A DNA stretch of 64,000 nucleotides from the NCBI RefSeq assembly GCF_016925675.1, contig NZ_CP070506.1, forward strand, positions 4,834,501 through 4,898,500, read 5' to 3'. The notes below the pieces were generated by a model. It saw only the letters and a program-made list of their open reading frames with translations. It did not search any database and was not told the DNA's origin. The position numbers and the translations under genes were made by a program. Positions 34,382 to 45,073 of the stretch are shown in pieces (within the stretch, counting starts at the first letter, position 1; the number at the start of each line of letters is the position of its first letter). The stretch is from Pseudomonas hygromyciniae (GTDB taxonomy: Bacteria > Pseudomonadota > Gammaproteobacteria > Pseudomonadales > Pseudomonadaceae).

Positions 34382-37300
34382 AGGGCCGTGGCTCGGTTTC
34401 GGCCTGGTGCGTCGACCATCCAGTCGCCACCCTGCTGCTGACTTTTGCCCTGGTGCTGCTGGGGTTGATCGCCTTCCCGCGCCTGCCAGTCGCGCCCTTG
34501 CCGGAGGCGGAGTTCCCGACGATCCAGGTCACCGCCCAACTGCCCGGTGCCAGCCCCGACACCATGGCGTCCTCGGTGGCAACGCCCCTGGAAGTGCAAT
34601 TCAGCGCCATCCCCGGCATGACCCAGATGACGTCCAGCAGCGCCCTGGGTTCCAGCCTCCTGACCCTGCAATTCACCCTCGATAAGAGCATCGATACCGC
34701 CGCCCAGGAAGTACAGGCGGCGATCAACACCGCGGCCGGCAAGTTGCCCAGCGATATGCCCAACCTGCCAACCTGGCGCAAGGTCAACCCGGCGGACAGC
34801 CCGGTGCTGATCCTTAGCATCAGCTCCAACAACATGCCCGGCACCGAACTGAGCGACTATGTGGAAACCCTGCTGGCCCGGCAGATCAGCCAGATCGACG
34901 GGGTCGGCCAGATCAGCATCACCGGCCAGCAACGCCCGGCGATCCGCGTACAGGCCTCGCCGGACAAGCTCGCCGCCATCGGCCTGACCCTGGCCGACAT
35001 CCGCCTGGTGCTCCAGCAATCGAGCCTGAACCTGGCCAAGGGCGCGCTGTATGGGCGCGACAGCGTGTCGACGCTGTCGACCAACGATCAACTGTTTCAC
35101 CCCGAGGAATACGGCGACCTGATCGTTTCCTACAAGGACGGCGCGCCGGTGCAATTGCGCGATGTGGCCCGGGTGATCAATGGTTCGGAGAACGCCTACG
35201 TGCAGGCCTGGTCCGGTGATACGCCGGGGGTCAACCTGGTGATTTTCCGCCAGCCGGGGGCCAACATCGTCGACACCGTGGACCGCATCCAGGCCCAGTT
35301 ACCGCACTTGCAGGCGATGCTGCCGGCGTCGGTAGAAGTCAGTTCGCTGTCGGATCGCACCAAGACCATTCGCGCCTCGCTGCATGAAGTGGAAATCACC
35401 CTGTTGATCGCCGTGTTGCTGGTGGTGGCGGTGATGGCGCTGTTCCTGCGCCAGTGGTCGGCAACCCTGATTGTTTCCAGCGTGCTGGGAGTATCGCTGG
35501 TGGCCACTTTTGCCTTGATGTACGTGATGGGTTTCAGCTTGAACAACCTGACCCTGGTGGCCATCGTCATCGCCGTGGGTTTTGTGGTGGACGATGCGAT
35601 TGTGGTGGTGGAGAACATCCACCGTCACCTTGAGGCCGGCCTGGACAAGCGCGAAGCCGCGATCAAGGGCGCCGGCGAGATCGGGTTTACCGTGGTGTCC
35701 ATCAGCTTCTCGCTGGTGGCAGCGTTTATCCCGTTGCTGTTCATGGGCGGTGTGGTCGGGCGTCTGTTCAAGGAATTTGCCCTGACCGCAACTTCGACCA
35801 TCCTGATTTCGGTGGTGGTGTCCCTGACCCTGGCGCCGATGCTGGCCGGGCAGTTTATGCGCGCCCCCACCCACCATCCCCATGACAAGCCGGGTTTTGG
35901 CGAGCGCCTGCTGGCCGGCTATGCGCGCAACCTGCGCCGGGCACTGGCCCATCCGCGCACGATGCTCGGTATTTTCACCGTAACCCTGGGCCTGGCCGTG
36001 GCCGGTTATGTGTTTATTCCCAAGGGATTTTTCCCGGTACAAGACACCGGCTTTATTCTTGGCACCAGCGAGGCGGCGGCCGATGTGTCCTACCCGGATA
36101 TGGTGGCCAAGCACCAAGCCCTGGCCGAGATCATCAAGGCTGACCCGGCGGTGGAAAACTTCTCCCACTCCGTGGGTGTCACCGGCAGCAACCAGACCAT
36201 CGCCAATGGCCGCTTCTGGATTGCCTTGAAGGATCGTGGCGAGCGTGACGTGTCGGCCAGCCAGTTTATCGACCGGATCCGCGCCAAACTGGCCCAGGTC
36301 CCGGGGATCGTGCTGTACCTGCGCGCCGGCCAAGACATCAACCTCAGTTCCGGGCCCAGCCGCAGCCAGTACCAGTACGTGCTCAAGAGCAACGACGGCG
36401 CGACCCTGAACACCTGGACCCAGCGCCTGACCGAAAAACTGCGCGCCAACCCGGCCTTTCGCGATCTGTCCAACGACCTGCAACTGGGCGGCAGCATCAC
36501 CCACATCAGCATCGACCGCCAGGCCGCCGCGCGTTTCGGCCTGACCGCCACCGATGTGGATCAGGCGCTGTACGATGCGTTCGGCCAACGTCAGGTCAAT
36601 GAATTCCAGACCGAGACCAACCAGTACCAGGTGGTGCTGGAACTGGACAGCCAGCAACGGGGCAAGGCCGAGAGCCTGAATTATTTCTATCTGCGCTCGC
36701 CGCTCAGTGGCGAGATGGTGCCGCTGTCGGCCCTGGCCAAGGTCGATCCGCCGACCGTCGGGCCGTTGTCCATCAGCCATGACGGGATGTTCCCGGCGGC
36801 CAACCTGTCGTTCAACCTGGCGCCGGGCGTGGCCCTGGGCGATGCGGTGATCATGCTCGACCAGGCCAAGAACGAGATCGGCATGCCAAGCACCATCATC
36901 GGTAACTTCCAGGGCGCGGCCCAGGCGTTCCAGAGTTCATTGGCCAGCCAGCCATGGCTGATCCTCGCGGCGCTGGTGGCGGTCTATATCATCCTCGGCG
37001 TGCTGTATGAGAGCTTCGTGCATCCGCTGACGATCATCTCGACCCTGCCCTCGGCCGGCCTGGGCGCGCTGATCATGCTATGGCTGCTGGGCCAGGACTT
37101 TTCCATCATGGCGTTGATCGGCCTGGTGCTGTTGATCGGCATCGTCAAGAAAAACGGCATCCTGATGATCGACTTTGCCCTGGAAGCCCAGCGCGTGCGT
37201 GGGCTGGCGCCTAGCGACGCGATTTATGAAGCCTGTGTCACGCGTTTTCGGCCGATCATCATGACCACCCTCGCCGCCCTGCTGGGCGCGGTGCCGCTGA

Positions 37301-37473
37301 TGCTCGGCGCAGGCCCCGGCGCGGAACTGCGCCAGCCCCTGGGGATCGCGGTGGTCGGCGGGTTGCTGGTGAGCCAGGCGCTGACGTTGTTCACCACGCC
37401 GGTCATATACTTGTACCTTGAGAAACTTTTCCACAGACCCAAACCGGCCCTCGGGCTGGCGACCACACATTGA
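34378..37473 (+). CDS. RND multidrug efflux permease (HAE-1, MdtB/MuxB-like)
   Basis: A 1031-residue proton-driven inner-membrane transporter, full length for the family. Twelve membrane helices with two large periplasmic loops are readable. The proton-relay acidic pair in helix 4 is present in GFVVDDAIVVVENI, near residue 406. Similarity is to the MdtB/MdtC or MuxB type, not to metal-exporting CzcA pumps. It overlaps the adaptor gene by 4 bp and is followed after 9 bp by the response-regulator gene. No outer-membrane channel gene is in the operon, so a channel encoded elsewhere must serve. P. aeruginosa PA1435-PA1438 has, from memory, the same layout. Confidence 0.95.
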   Translation: MKGRGSVSAWCVDHPVATLLLTFALVLLGLIAFPRLPVAPLPEAEFPTIQVTAQLPGASPDTMASSVATPLEVQFSAIPGMTQMTSSSALGSSLLTLQFTLDKSIDTAAQEVQAAINTAAGKLPSDMPNLPTWRKVNPADSPVLILSISSNNMPGTELSDYVETLLARQISQIDGVGQISITGQQRPAIRVQASPDKLAAIGLTLADIRLVLQQSSLNLAKGALYGRDSVSTLSTNDQLFHPEEYGDLIVSYKDGAPVQLRDVARVINGSENAYVQAWSGDTPGVNLVIFRQPGANIVDTVDRIQAQLPHLQAMLPASVEVSSLSDRTKTIRASLHEVEITLLIAVLLVVAVMALFLRQWSATLIVSSVLGVSLVATFALMYVMGFSLNNLTLVAIVIAVGFVVDDAIVVVENIHRHLEAGLDKREAAIKGAGEIGFTVVSISFSLVAAFIPLLFMGGVVGRLFKEFALTATSTILISVVVSLTLAPMLAGQFMRAPTHHPHDKPGFGERLLAGYARNLRRALAHPRTMLGIFTVTLGLAVAGYVFIPKGFFPVQDTGFILGTSEAAADVSYPDMVAKHQALAEIIKADPAVENFSHSVGVTGSNQTIANGRFWIALKDRGERDVSASQFIDRIRAKLAQVPGIVLYLRAGQDINLSSGPSRSQYQYVLKSNDGATLNTWTQRLTEKLRANPAFRDLSNDLQLGGSITHISIDRQAAARFGLTATDVDQALYDAFGQRQVNEFQTETNQYQVVLELDSQQRGKAESLNYFYLRSPLSGEMVPLSALAKVDPPTVGPLSISHDGMFPAANLSFNLAPGVALGDAVIMLDQAKNEIGMPSTIIGNFQGAAQAFQSSLASQPWLILAALVAVYIILGVLYESFVHPLTIISTLPSAGLGALIMLWLLGQDFSIMALIGLVLLIGIVKKNGILMIDFALEAQRVRGLAPSDAIYEACVTRFRPIIMTTLAALLGAVPLMLGAGPGAELRQPLGIAVVGGLLVSQALTLFTTPVIYLYLEKLFHRPKPALGLATTH

Positions 37474-37482
37474 GGCGGGGTC

Positions 37483-38160
37483 ATGCGCGTCCTGATTATT
37501 GAAGACGAAGAAAAAACCGCCGACTACCTGCATCGCGGGCTGACGGAACAAGGCTACACGGTAGACGTGGCCCGCGACGGCATCGAAGGCCTGCACCTGG
37601 CCCTGGAAAGCGACTACGCGGTGATCGTGCTCGATGTGATGCTGCCCGGCCTCGACGGCTTTGGCGTGCTGCGCGCACTGCGGGCCCGCAAGCAGACCCC
37701 GGTGATCATGCTCACCGCCCGCGAGCGTGTGGAAGACCGTATTCGCGGCCTGCGCGAAGGTGCCGACGATTATCTGGGCAAGCCGTTTTCCTTCCTCGAA
37801 CTGGTGGCGCGCCTGCAAGCCCTGACCCGGCGCAGCGGTGGGCATGAGCCGGTACAGGTGAGCATCGCCGACCTGTGGATCGACCTGATCAGCCGCAAGG
37901 CCAGCCGCGCCGGCTTGCGCCTGGACCTGACGGCCAAGGAGTTCTCGCTGCTCAGCGTCCTGGCCCGGCGCCAGGGCGAAATCCTGTCGAAGACAGCGAT
38001 TGCGGAAATGGTCTGGGACATCAATTTCGACAGCGATGCCAATGTGGTCGAAGTGGCGATCAAGCGCCTGCGGGCCAAGCTCGACGGGCCATTTGAGCAC
38101 AAGCTACTGCACACCATCCGCGGCATGGGCTATGTGCTGGAGAATCGCAGTGTCGAGTAA
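37483..38160 (+). CDS. OmpR-family response regulator (CusR/IrlR type)
   Basis: A 225-residue regulator: receiver domain (residues 1-115) with D51 as phospho-acceptor (VIVLDVMLPG), T at LTAR and K at GKPFSF; C-terminal winged helix (about 125-222, ending TIRGMGYVLE). It belongs to the heavy-metal-type subgroup that includes CusR, CopR and IrlR. The start is an ATG 9 bp after the pump stop, with GGCGGGG as a poor ribosome site. Its end overlaps the kinase gene by 11 bp. It probably binds the palindrome at 33117 and regulates its own operon (inference). Confidence 0.95.
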   Translation: MRVLIIEDEEKTADYLHRGLTEQGYTVDVARDGIEGLHLALESDYAVIVLDVMLPGLDGFGVLRALRARKQTPVIMLTARERVEDRIRGLREGADDYLGKPFSFLELVARLQALTRRSGGHEPVQVSIADLWIDLISRKASRAGLRLDLTAKEFSLLSVLARRQGEILSKTAIAEMVWDINFDSDANVVEVAIKRLRAKLDGPFEHKLLHTIRGMGYVLENRSVE

Positions 38161-39514
38161 CTCCATTGCCCTGCGCCTGAGCGGCATGTTCACCCTGGTG
38201 GCGCTGGTGATTTTCCTGTTGATCGGTGGCGCGCTGTACCAGCAGGTGGACCGTGGCCTGGGCTTGTTGCCGGGGGCCGAACTGGATGCGCGCTACAGCG
38301 TGCTGGAATCGTCGATCACGCGTTTCGGCACGCCGGATCATTGGGTGAAGATGGCCAGCAAACTCAAGCTGCTGGGGGAAGAGGACACACGCATTCGTTT
38401 CTGGGTGGTGAGCAGTGACCCGACCTACGAATACGGCAAACCCGACGCACGCATCCGCGAATTCGCCGCCGGCCCCACGGGCAAACGAGATTTGTACCTG
38501 CCGGGCCACGCCTATCCGTTCAAGGTGCTGGTCAGTCAGTTCCCGGCCAAGGACCAGCGCCCGCCGCTGCGCTTTATGATCGCCATCGACACCGCCAACT
38601 TCCGCGCCACCCAGCACCATCTGCTGATGGCGCTGATCAGCCTGGCGTTTGTCGGCGTCGTGCTGGCTTCGCTGCTGGGCTTCTGGGTCGCGCGCATCGG
38701 TCTCAAACCGCTGATCAAACTGTCGGATGAGGCGCAAAAACTGGCACCGCCAAAACTCTCGGGGCGCTTGCAGTTGTCGCCATTGCCACCGGAGCTCAAG
38801 CAGTTCGTCAACGCCTTCAACTCAACCCTGGAGCGGGTGGAAACCGCCTACTCACGCCTGGAGTCCTTCAATGCCGACGTGGCCCACGAACTGCGCTCGC
38901 CACTGACCAACCTGATCGGCCAGACCCAGGTGGCGCTGACCCGTGGCCGCTCGGCCGAGCATTACTTCGAAGTGCTGCAATCGAACCTGGAAGAGTTGGA
39001 GCGCCTGCGCTCGATCATCAACGACATGCTGTTCCTGGCCAGCGCCGACCAAGGCAGCAAGGCCACCAAACTGATTGAATGCTCCCTGGCCGATGAAGTG
39101 GCGACGACCCTCGACTACCTGGACTTCATCCTCGAAGACGCCCAGGTGCGGGTTGCAGTGATCGGCGATGCCCAGGTCCAGATCGAAAAGGCCCATTTGC
39201 GCCGGGCCCTGATCAACCTGCTGAACAATGCCGTGCAACACACCTCGCCGGGGCAGGTGATCGAGGTGCGGATTGAAGTGCAGGAGCAACAGGTGCTGAT
39301 CGGCGTGACCAATCCAGGGGAGCTGATTGCCAGCGAACATCTGCCCCGGTTGTTCGAGCGTTTCTACCGCGTCGACGCCTCGCGCAGTAACAGCGGGGCC
39401 AATCATGGGTTGGGGCTGGCCATCGTCAAGGCGATTGCATTGATGCATGGCGGGGATGTGTTCGTGCGCAGTGAACACGGTGGCAATACCTTTGGTATCA
39501 CCCTGCCCATGTGA
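38150..39514 (+). CDS. Heavy-metal-type sensor histidine kinase
   Basis: A 454-residue membrane kinase with two membrane helices (about residues 11-30 and 158-180) around a periplasmic sensor domain, a HAMP segment, a dimerisation domain with H236 (NADVAHELRSPLTN), and an ATPase domain with N-box (LINLLNNAVQHTS) and G-box (NHGLGLAIVKA). The start is a GTG at 38150 overlapping the regulator gene by 11 bp, with GGAGA about 7 bases upstream. The partner is the upstream response regulator. The signal is unknown; the kinase class senses metals or envelope stress, but the linked pump is a drug-type RND. Confidence 0.94.
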   Translation: MSSNSIALRLSGMFTLVALVIFLLIGGALYQQVDRGLGLLPGAELDARYSVLESSITRFGTPDHWVKMASKLKLLGEEDTRIRFWVVSSDPTYEYGKPDARIREFAAGPTGKRDLYLPGHAYPFKVLVSQFPAKDQRPPLRFMIAIDTANFRATQHHLLMALISLAFVGVVLASLLGFWVARIGLKPLIKLSDEAQKLAPPKLSGRLQLSPLPPELKQFVNAFNSTLERVETAYSRLESFNADVAHELRSPLTNLIGQTQVALTRGRSAEHYFEVLQSNLEELERLRSIINDMLFLASADQGSKATKLIECSLADEVATTLDYLDFILEDAQVRVAVIGDAQVQIEKAHLRRALINLLNNAVQHTSPGQVIEVRIEVQEQQVLIGVTNPGELIASEHLPRLFERFYRVDASRSNSGANHGLGLAIVKAIALMHGGDVFVRSEHGGNTFGITLPM

Positions 39515-39563
39515 TTTTTTAAACCACCACACAAGCCCATACCCATAGGTAGATCGCCGTCTC

Positions 39564-39588
39564 GACTGTTGCGATTTGGGCAACAGTC
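39564..39588. promoter_or_regulatory. Inverted repeat overlapping a putative -35 element
   Basis: Perfect 9-bp dyad GACTGTTGC / GCAACAGTC with a 7-base centre. It covers the proposed -35 hexamer at 39576, the position expected for a repressor site. Confidence 0.45.
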
Positions 39589-39604
39589 ATTATCTTGTTA
39601 CACT
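39576..39604 (+). promoter_or_regulatory. Candidate sigma70 promoter
   Basis: TTGGGC (39576-39581) and TACACT (39599-39604) are separated by 17 bp. A start site near 39611 is implied. Confidence 0.45.
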
Positions 39605-39610
39605 CTGTAC

Positions 39611-39757
39611 CGTACCGCTCGCCTGCGCCAATATGTCGCATCGACGAGCGAGACGGCAAAGACAGCCGACCCGCCCTGCTATTTCCCTCGACTTATTTCC
39701 AGGGCTCTACACTGGGAATCTGTCTTAAAGCCGCTGACTTCAGCGGCTTTTTTTTGC
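39611..39757 (+). ncRNA. Candidate small RNA or attenuated leader upstream of the porin gene
   Basis: A span of about 145 bases runs from a putative promoter to a strong terminator and has no open frame. It does not match a small RNA I recognise. It could equally be a 5' leader of the porin mRNA carrying an attenuator, because the porin lies 66 bp further on in the same direction. Confidence 0.35.
39727..39757 (+). terminator. Rho-independent terminator upstream of the porin gene
   Basis: AAAGCCGCT-GACTTC-AGCGGCTTT followed by further T residues. The stem is perfect and the T-run long. Confidence 0.85.
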
Positions 39758-39822
39758 CGTAAAAAAGGCCAGGAACACCCCACAACATTGGCCATTTAGA
39801 CTTACCCAAAGGAGCTCCCCCG

Positions 39823-41145
39823 GTGAAAACCGCGCTGACATTCACCCCGTTATTCCTCGCGATTGCAGCAACTATCTCCCCTCTCGCCCATGCCGCAGAT
39901 GCCCCTCCCACCGACGGATTCGTCGAAGGCTCCAGCCTCACAATCAACACCCGCAACTACTACATGAACCGCGACCGCCGCGACATCCACACTGATGACA
40001 GCAAAGAGTGGGGCCAAGGCTTTCTCGGGATCTTCGAGTCCGGCTACACCCAAGGCACCGTGGGTTTTGGCCTGGACGTCCATGCCATGCTCGGCCTGAA
40101 ACTGGACGGTGGCGGCGGTACCGACGGCTCCAGCATCCTGCCGTACGGCAGCGGCAACGGCAAAGCGCCGGGCTCGTTTTCTAGCGGTGGCGGCACCCTG
40201 AAAATGCGCGCCTTCGACACCGAACTCAAAGCCGGTGACCTATTTCTCAACAACCCGGTGATTGCCGGTGGCATGACCCGCATGCTGCCCGAGACCTTTC
40301 GTGGCGTCAGCCTGACTAATCACAGCCTTGATGGCTGGATGTTCGAAGGCGGCCAGGCGAGTTTTGCCAAGCTCTATAACCAGAGCGGCCACGGGCGTAT
40401 CGGCACCAGCTATGGCGCGCTGCCCAAGGGCCAGGACAGCCAGCACATGAACTGGGCCGGCGTGGCCTGGAGTGGCCTGCCAGGATTGACCAGCAACCTG
40501 TACGCCTCCGAACTCAAAGATGTGTGGAACCAGTACTACTACGACCTGGACTACACCTACGCGCTCAATGACCTGGTCAGCCTCAACCCCGGCCTGCACT
40601 TCTACCACACCCAAGAAACCGGCAATGCCCTGCTGGGGGATATCGACAACAACACCTACAGCCTGCATTTCACCGTGGGCGTGGGCAATCACGCCATCAC
40701 GGCCGCGTATCAGCGGGTCAATGGCAACACCCCGTTCGACTACATTGCCCAGGGCGACAGCGTGTACCTGGACAACTCCCAGCAATACTCGGACTTCAAC
40801 GGTCCCAACGAGCGCTCGTGGAAGCTCAAGTACGCCTATGACTTCGCAGGCCTCGGCGTACCCGGCCTGACGTCGGCGGTGTCGTACATCAGCGGCAAGA
40901 CCGACTTGACCAAGGTCGACCCCAACAGCCGCGGCTACTCGGCCTGGTACAGCGCCGACGGTAAGAACGCCAAGCACTGGGAGCGGGACATCGACCTCAA
41001 GTACGTCGTGCAGGGTGGCAAGGCCAAGGACCTGGCGGTGCGCCTGCAATGGGCGACCAACCGTGGCAGCAATGGCTACTCGGCGGTGGACCGTGATGTG
41101 GATGAGTACCGGGTGATCGTCGACTACCCGATCAATGTGTTCTGA
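39823..41145 (+). CDS. OprD-family outer-membrane porin
   Basis: A 440-residue substrate-specific porin with a Sec signal peptide ending at SPLAHA and a beta-barrel ending in a terminal Phe (YPINVF). Family motifs include [19 protein letters not shown] near the mature N-terminus and [12 protein letters not shown]. OprD homologues take up basic amino acids or small organic acids; the substrate cannot be told here. The start is a GTG at 39823 with a strong AAAGGAG 8 bases upstream. A terminator and a possible small RNA lie in its upstream region, hinting at leader control. Confidence 0.95.
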   Translation: MKTALTFTPLFLAIAATISPLAHAADAPPTDGFVEGSSLTINTRNYYMNRDRRDIHTDDSKEWGQGFLGIFESGYTQGTVGFGLDVHAMLGLKLDGGGGTDGSSILPYGSGNGKAPGSFSSGGGTLKMRAFDTELKAGDLFLNNPVIAGGMTRMLPETFRGVSLTNHSLDGWMFEGGQASFAKLYNQSGHGRIGTSYGALPKGQDSQHMNWAGVAWSGLPGLTSNLYASELKDVWNQYYYDLDYTYALNDLVSLNPGLHFYHTQETGNALLGDIDNNTYSLHFTVGVGNHAITAAYQRVNGNTPFDYIAQGDSVYLDNSQQYSDFNGPNERSWKLKYAYDFAGLGVPGLTSAVSYISGKTDLTKVDPNSRGYSAWYSADGKNAKHWERDIDLKYVVQGGKAKDLAVRLQWATNRGSNGYSAVDRDVDEYRVIVDYPINVF

Positions 41146-41229
41146 CGGCGAATTATCTTTTTCGGCGATGACTTAATTTCAGGCGCGCGGAATTAAACTG
41201 CCATTATCGTCACCGCCGAAGTCAGTCCG

Positions 41230-42741
41230 ATGAGTCAACGCCGCGTCCTTAACCTGCCTGCACGCCCGGAGCTTTTGCTGATTCTGGGCAGTGGCCTCAC
41301 CGCTGTGCTGATTCTGATCATCGTCGCTGTGCTGCTGATCCGCGAGCATGCCAGCACGCTGCAGACCGCCCAGCGCTCCACCAGCAATATCACCCAGTTG
41401 ATCAATGCCGATGTGCTGCGCAACGTCGAGCTCTATGACCTGGCACTGCAAGGTCTGATTACGGCGGCAGGCAAGGACTTGTCGGGCCTGCCGAGCGATG
41501 TGCGCCACCAACTGCAATTCGACCAGTCCACCGCGGCGCCCTACAAAGGCGAAGTACTGCTGCTGGATGCCCAGGGCGCAGTGCTGGCCGACTCGTCGAC
41601 GCAGACCCCCACCCGGCGCAACTTCGCCAACCGCGACTACTTCCAGGTCCATCTGCAAAACCCCGAGGCCGGCCTGTTTATCAGCCGTCCATTCAAGATC
41701 CGCTGTGACTGCGAGCAAATCTGGCGCATCGCTTTCAGCCGCCGCGTGACCGGCCCCAATGGCGAGTTTGCCGGGGTAGCGGTGGCGACCATGCGCCTGG
41801 CGTATTTCGACCAGTTGTTCAGCAGCCTGACCATTGGTAGCGGCAACACCATCAACCTGCTGAACAACCAGGGGATCCTGCTGGCCCAGCAGCCCCTGCT
41901 CGAACGGGACATGATCGACAAGGACCTGAGCTCGCGCCCCAACTTCAAGCGCATGCTGCAAGAGGGCAGCGGCAGCTTCCGGGCCATCTCTGCGATCAGC
42001 GGCATCCCACGGCTCTACACCTTTACCAATGTCGGCCAGTTGCCATTGATTGTAGTGGTGGCCTTGGCCAGCGACGATGTATTCGCCGCCTGGCAACGCG
42101 CCGCATGGCTGACGGCGGGCGCCACCGGGGTATTGTGTGTGGGCCTGTTGTGGCTGAGCTGGATGTTGCGCCTGGAACTACGGCGACGTTACCGCGCCGA
42201 GAAGGTGCTGTCAGAACTGGCAGCCACCGACGGCCTGACTGGCCTGGCCAACCGCCGTATCCTCGACCAGCGCCTGAGCCTGGAATGGGACCGTGCCCGC
42301 CGCTCGGCCGAGCCCTTGGCGCTGCTGATGATCGATGTCGACCACTTCAAAGCCTTCAACGATCGCCATGGTCACCTGGGCGGCGACGAAGCGCTACGCA
42401 GCGTGGCGCAGGTGATCAGCAGCCACATCCGTCGCCCGGCGGACCTGGCGGCGCGTTATGGCGGCGAAGAATTTGCGGTGATCCTGCCGCACACTGATGC
42501 CAACGGCGCCAGGGTAATTGCCGAACATATCCGTCAGGGCATCCAGCTCCTGCCGCCGGTTGCCGGCGATAGCCAGCCGATTACCGTGAGTATCGGCCTC
42601 AACACCTGGGACAAACGCAGCAGCGCGTCATTGGAACAATTGTTGCTCAGTGCGGATCGGGCCTTGTATGAAGCGAAAAACAGCGGACGCAACCGCGTCG
42701 TCGACGCGGCCACACTGCCGGCTCCTACAGTTTGCCAATAA
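41230..42741 (+). CDS. Membrane diguanylate cyclase with Cache-type sensor
   Basis: A 503-residue inner-membrane enzyme making c-di-GMP from GTP. A first helix (about residues 16-38), a periplasmic Cache-type sensor (about 40-285, with QTPTRRNFANRDYFQVH), a second helix (about 290-315), and a GGDEF domain follow. The active-site loop is GGEEF at 411-415, and the product-inhibition I-site RxxD (RPAD) lies five residues earlier, so an active, feedback-controlled enzyme is predicted. The ATG has only a weak ribosome site. It lies 84 bp after the porin gene and converges on lpxC. It could feed Alg44 in the same window, but that is only a possibility. Confidence 0.94.
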   Translation: MSQRRVLNLPARPELLLILGSGLTAVLILIIVAVLLIREHASTLQTAQRSTSNITQLINADVLRNVELYDLALQGLITAAGKDLSGLPSDVRHQLQFDQSTAAPYKGEVLLLDAQGAVLADSSTQTPTRRNFANRDYFQVHLQNPEAGLFISRPFKIRCDCEQIWRIAFSRRVTGPNGEFAGVAVATMRLAYFDQLFSSLTIGSGNTINLLNNQGILLAQQPLLERDMIDKDLSSRPNFKRMLQEGSGSFRAISAISGIPRLYTFTNVGQLPLIVVVALASDDVFAAWQRAAWLTAGATGVLCVGLLWLSWMLRLELRRRYRAEKVLSELAATDGLTGLANRRILDQRLSLEWDRARRSAEPLALLMIDVDHFKAFNDRHGHLGGDEALRSVAQVISSHIRRPADLAARYGGEEFAVILPHTDANGARVIAEHIRQGIQLLPPVAGDSQPITVSIGLNTWDKRSSASLEQLLLSADRALYEAKNSGRNRVVDAATLPAPTVCQ

Positions 42742-42768
42742 AAAAAGGCCACCCGAAGGCAGCCTTTA
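42738..42768 (-). terminator. Terminator at the end of the dcw cluster
   Basis: Stem AAAGGC/GCCTTT with an inner CC/GG pair around CGAA. On the minus strand it is followed by a run of seven T residues, fitting termination after lpxC. It may also work weakly for the convergent diguanylate cyclase gene. Confidence 0.8.
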
Positions 42769-42793
42769 AAAACTAAAGAAAGAGAGTTGTTAC

Positions 42794-43741
<948 letters not shown>

Positions 43742-43817
43742 TCAACAAAGGCTGGCGATAATAACAGACCAGACCTTTGCTGAACACCAATCACCTTCAT
43801 AGCCCTGATACATTCCA

Positions 43818-45008
43818 TTAATCGGCCTGACGACGCAAGAAAGCCGGGATGTCCAGGTAATCCAGATCATCTTGCGGATTCGGGCTACGGGACGCCGCAG
43901 CACCGGCCTGAGCCTGGTTGCGCATCACGGTCGGACGATCCAGGTCACGGTAGTTCACCGACGGCAGTTCCTGGCGAGCAGGTGCTGGAGCGGCGGCTGT
44001 GGCCTGGCTGGTGTGCACGGTATTGTCGATAACCTTCACAGGCTTCTCGATTTTTGCGCCCAGACCAGTGGCAACCACGGTCACATGCAGTTCGTCGCGC
44101 ATGTCTGGATCGATAACGGTACCGACCTTGACCATCGCGTGCTCGGAAGCGAAGGCTTCAATGATGCTACCCACGTCGGAGTACTCACCCAGGGACAGGT
44201 CGGGACCGGCGGTGATGTTCACCAGGATGCCGCGTGCGCCTTGCAGGTTCACGTCTTCGAGCAACGGGTTGCGGATGGCCGCTTCGGTCGCTTCACGTGC
44301 ACGGTTAGGACCGCTGGCGCAGCCAGTGCCCATCATCGCCATGCCCATTTCGCTCATGACAGTACGTACGTCGGCAAAGTCGACGTTGATCATGCCCGGG
44401 CGCTTGATGATGTCGGAGATACCGCGAACGGCACCGGCCAGTACGTCGTCAGCCTTGGCGAAAGCCGACAGCAGGCTTGCGTCTTTACCGAGGATGGTCA
44501 GCAGTTTCTCGTTGGGGATGGTGATCAACGAGTCCACGCTTTCAGACAGCAGACGGATACCTTCGTCGGCGATCTGCATGCGCTTGCGGCCTTCGAACGG
44601 GAACGGACGGGTCACGACCGCGACTGTCAGGATCCCCATTTCCTTGGCCACTTCGGCAATGATTGGTGCCGCACCGGTACCGGTACCGCCGCCCATGCCG
44701 GTGGTGATGAACACCATGTTGGTGCCTTGCAGCACTTCAGCAATACGCTCGCGGTCTTCCAGGGCGGCTTGACGGCCGACTTCCGGATTGGCGCCAGCGC
44801 CCAGGCCCTTGGTCACCGCAGTGCCCAATTGCAGGATGGTCCGCGCGCCGATGCTCTTCAGCGCCTGGGCATCAGTGTTGGCGCAGATGAATTCAACGCC
44901 TTCAATGTTGCTCTTGACCATATGGTTGACAGCGTTGCCGCCGCCACCGCCGACACCGATTACTTTGATAACCGGGCTTGCGGGGATGTTGTCTACGAGT
45001 TCGAACAT
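43818..45008 (-). CDS. ftsZ: Cell-division tubulin homologue FtsZ
   Basis: GTPase that polymerises into the Z-ring. The protein has 396 residues. The tubulin signature GMGGGTGTGAAP (about 103-114) and the N-terminal GVGGGGGNAVNHM are intact. The C-terminal variable linker ends in the conserved tail YLDIPAFLRRQAD, which binds FtsA and ZipA. An AGGAGAGGG site precedes the ATG. There are 65 bp between ftsA and ftsZ, more than the overlaps upstream, so a local promoter is possible. Confidence 0.99.
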   Translation of the reverse strand: MFELVDNIPASPVIKVIGVGGGGGNAVNHMVKSNIEGVEFICANTDAQALKSIGARTILQLGTAVTKGLGAGANPEVGRQAALEDRERIAEVLQGTNMVFITTGMGGGTGTGAAPIIAEVAKEMGILTVAVVTRPFPFEGRKRMQIADEGIRLLSESVDSLITIPNEKLLTILGKDASLLSAFAKADDVLAGAVRGISDIIKRPGMINVDFADVRTVMSEMGMAMMGTGCASGPNRAREATEAAIRNPLLEDVNLQGARGILVNITAGPDLSLGEYSDVGSIIEAFASEHAMVKVGTVIDPDMRDELHVTVVATGLGAKIEKPVKVIDNTVHTSQATAAAPAPARQELPSVNYRDLDRPTVMRNQAQAGAAASRSPNPQDDLDYLDIPAFLRRQAD

Positions 45009-45073
45009 TTTCCCTCTCCTTTCATTTCTCTAGTTTTTTCGCCTACTGCTTGAAACGGTGTTGCGGTAAATCT

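Larger units (their letters stand above)
39515..39822. other. 308-bp non-coding region with promoter, operator-like dyad and terminator
   Basis: Contains a 9-bp inverted repeat, a sigma70-like promoter, a candidate short transcript and a terminator hairpin, all upstream of the porin gene. No protein-coding frame with a ribosome site is visible. Confidence 0.7.
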
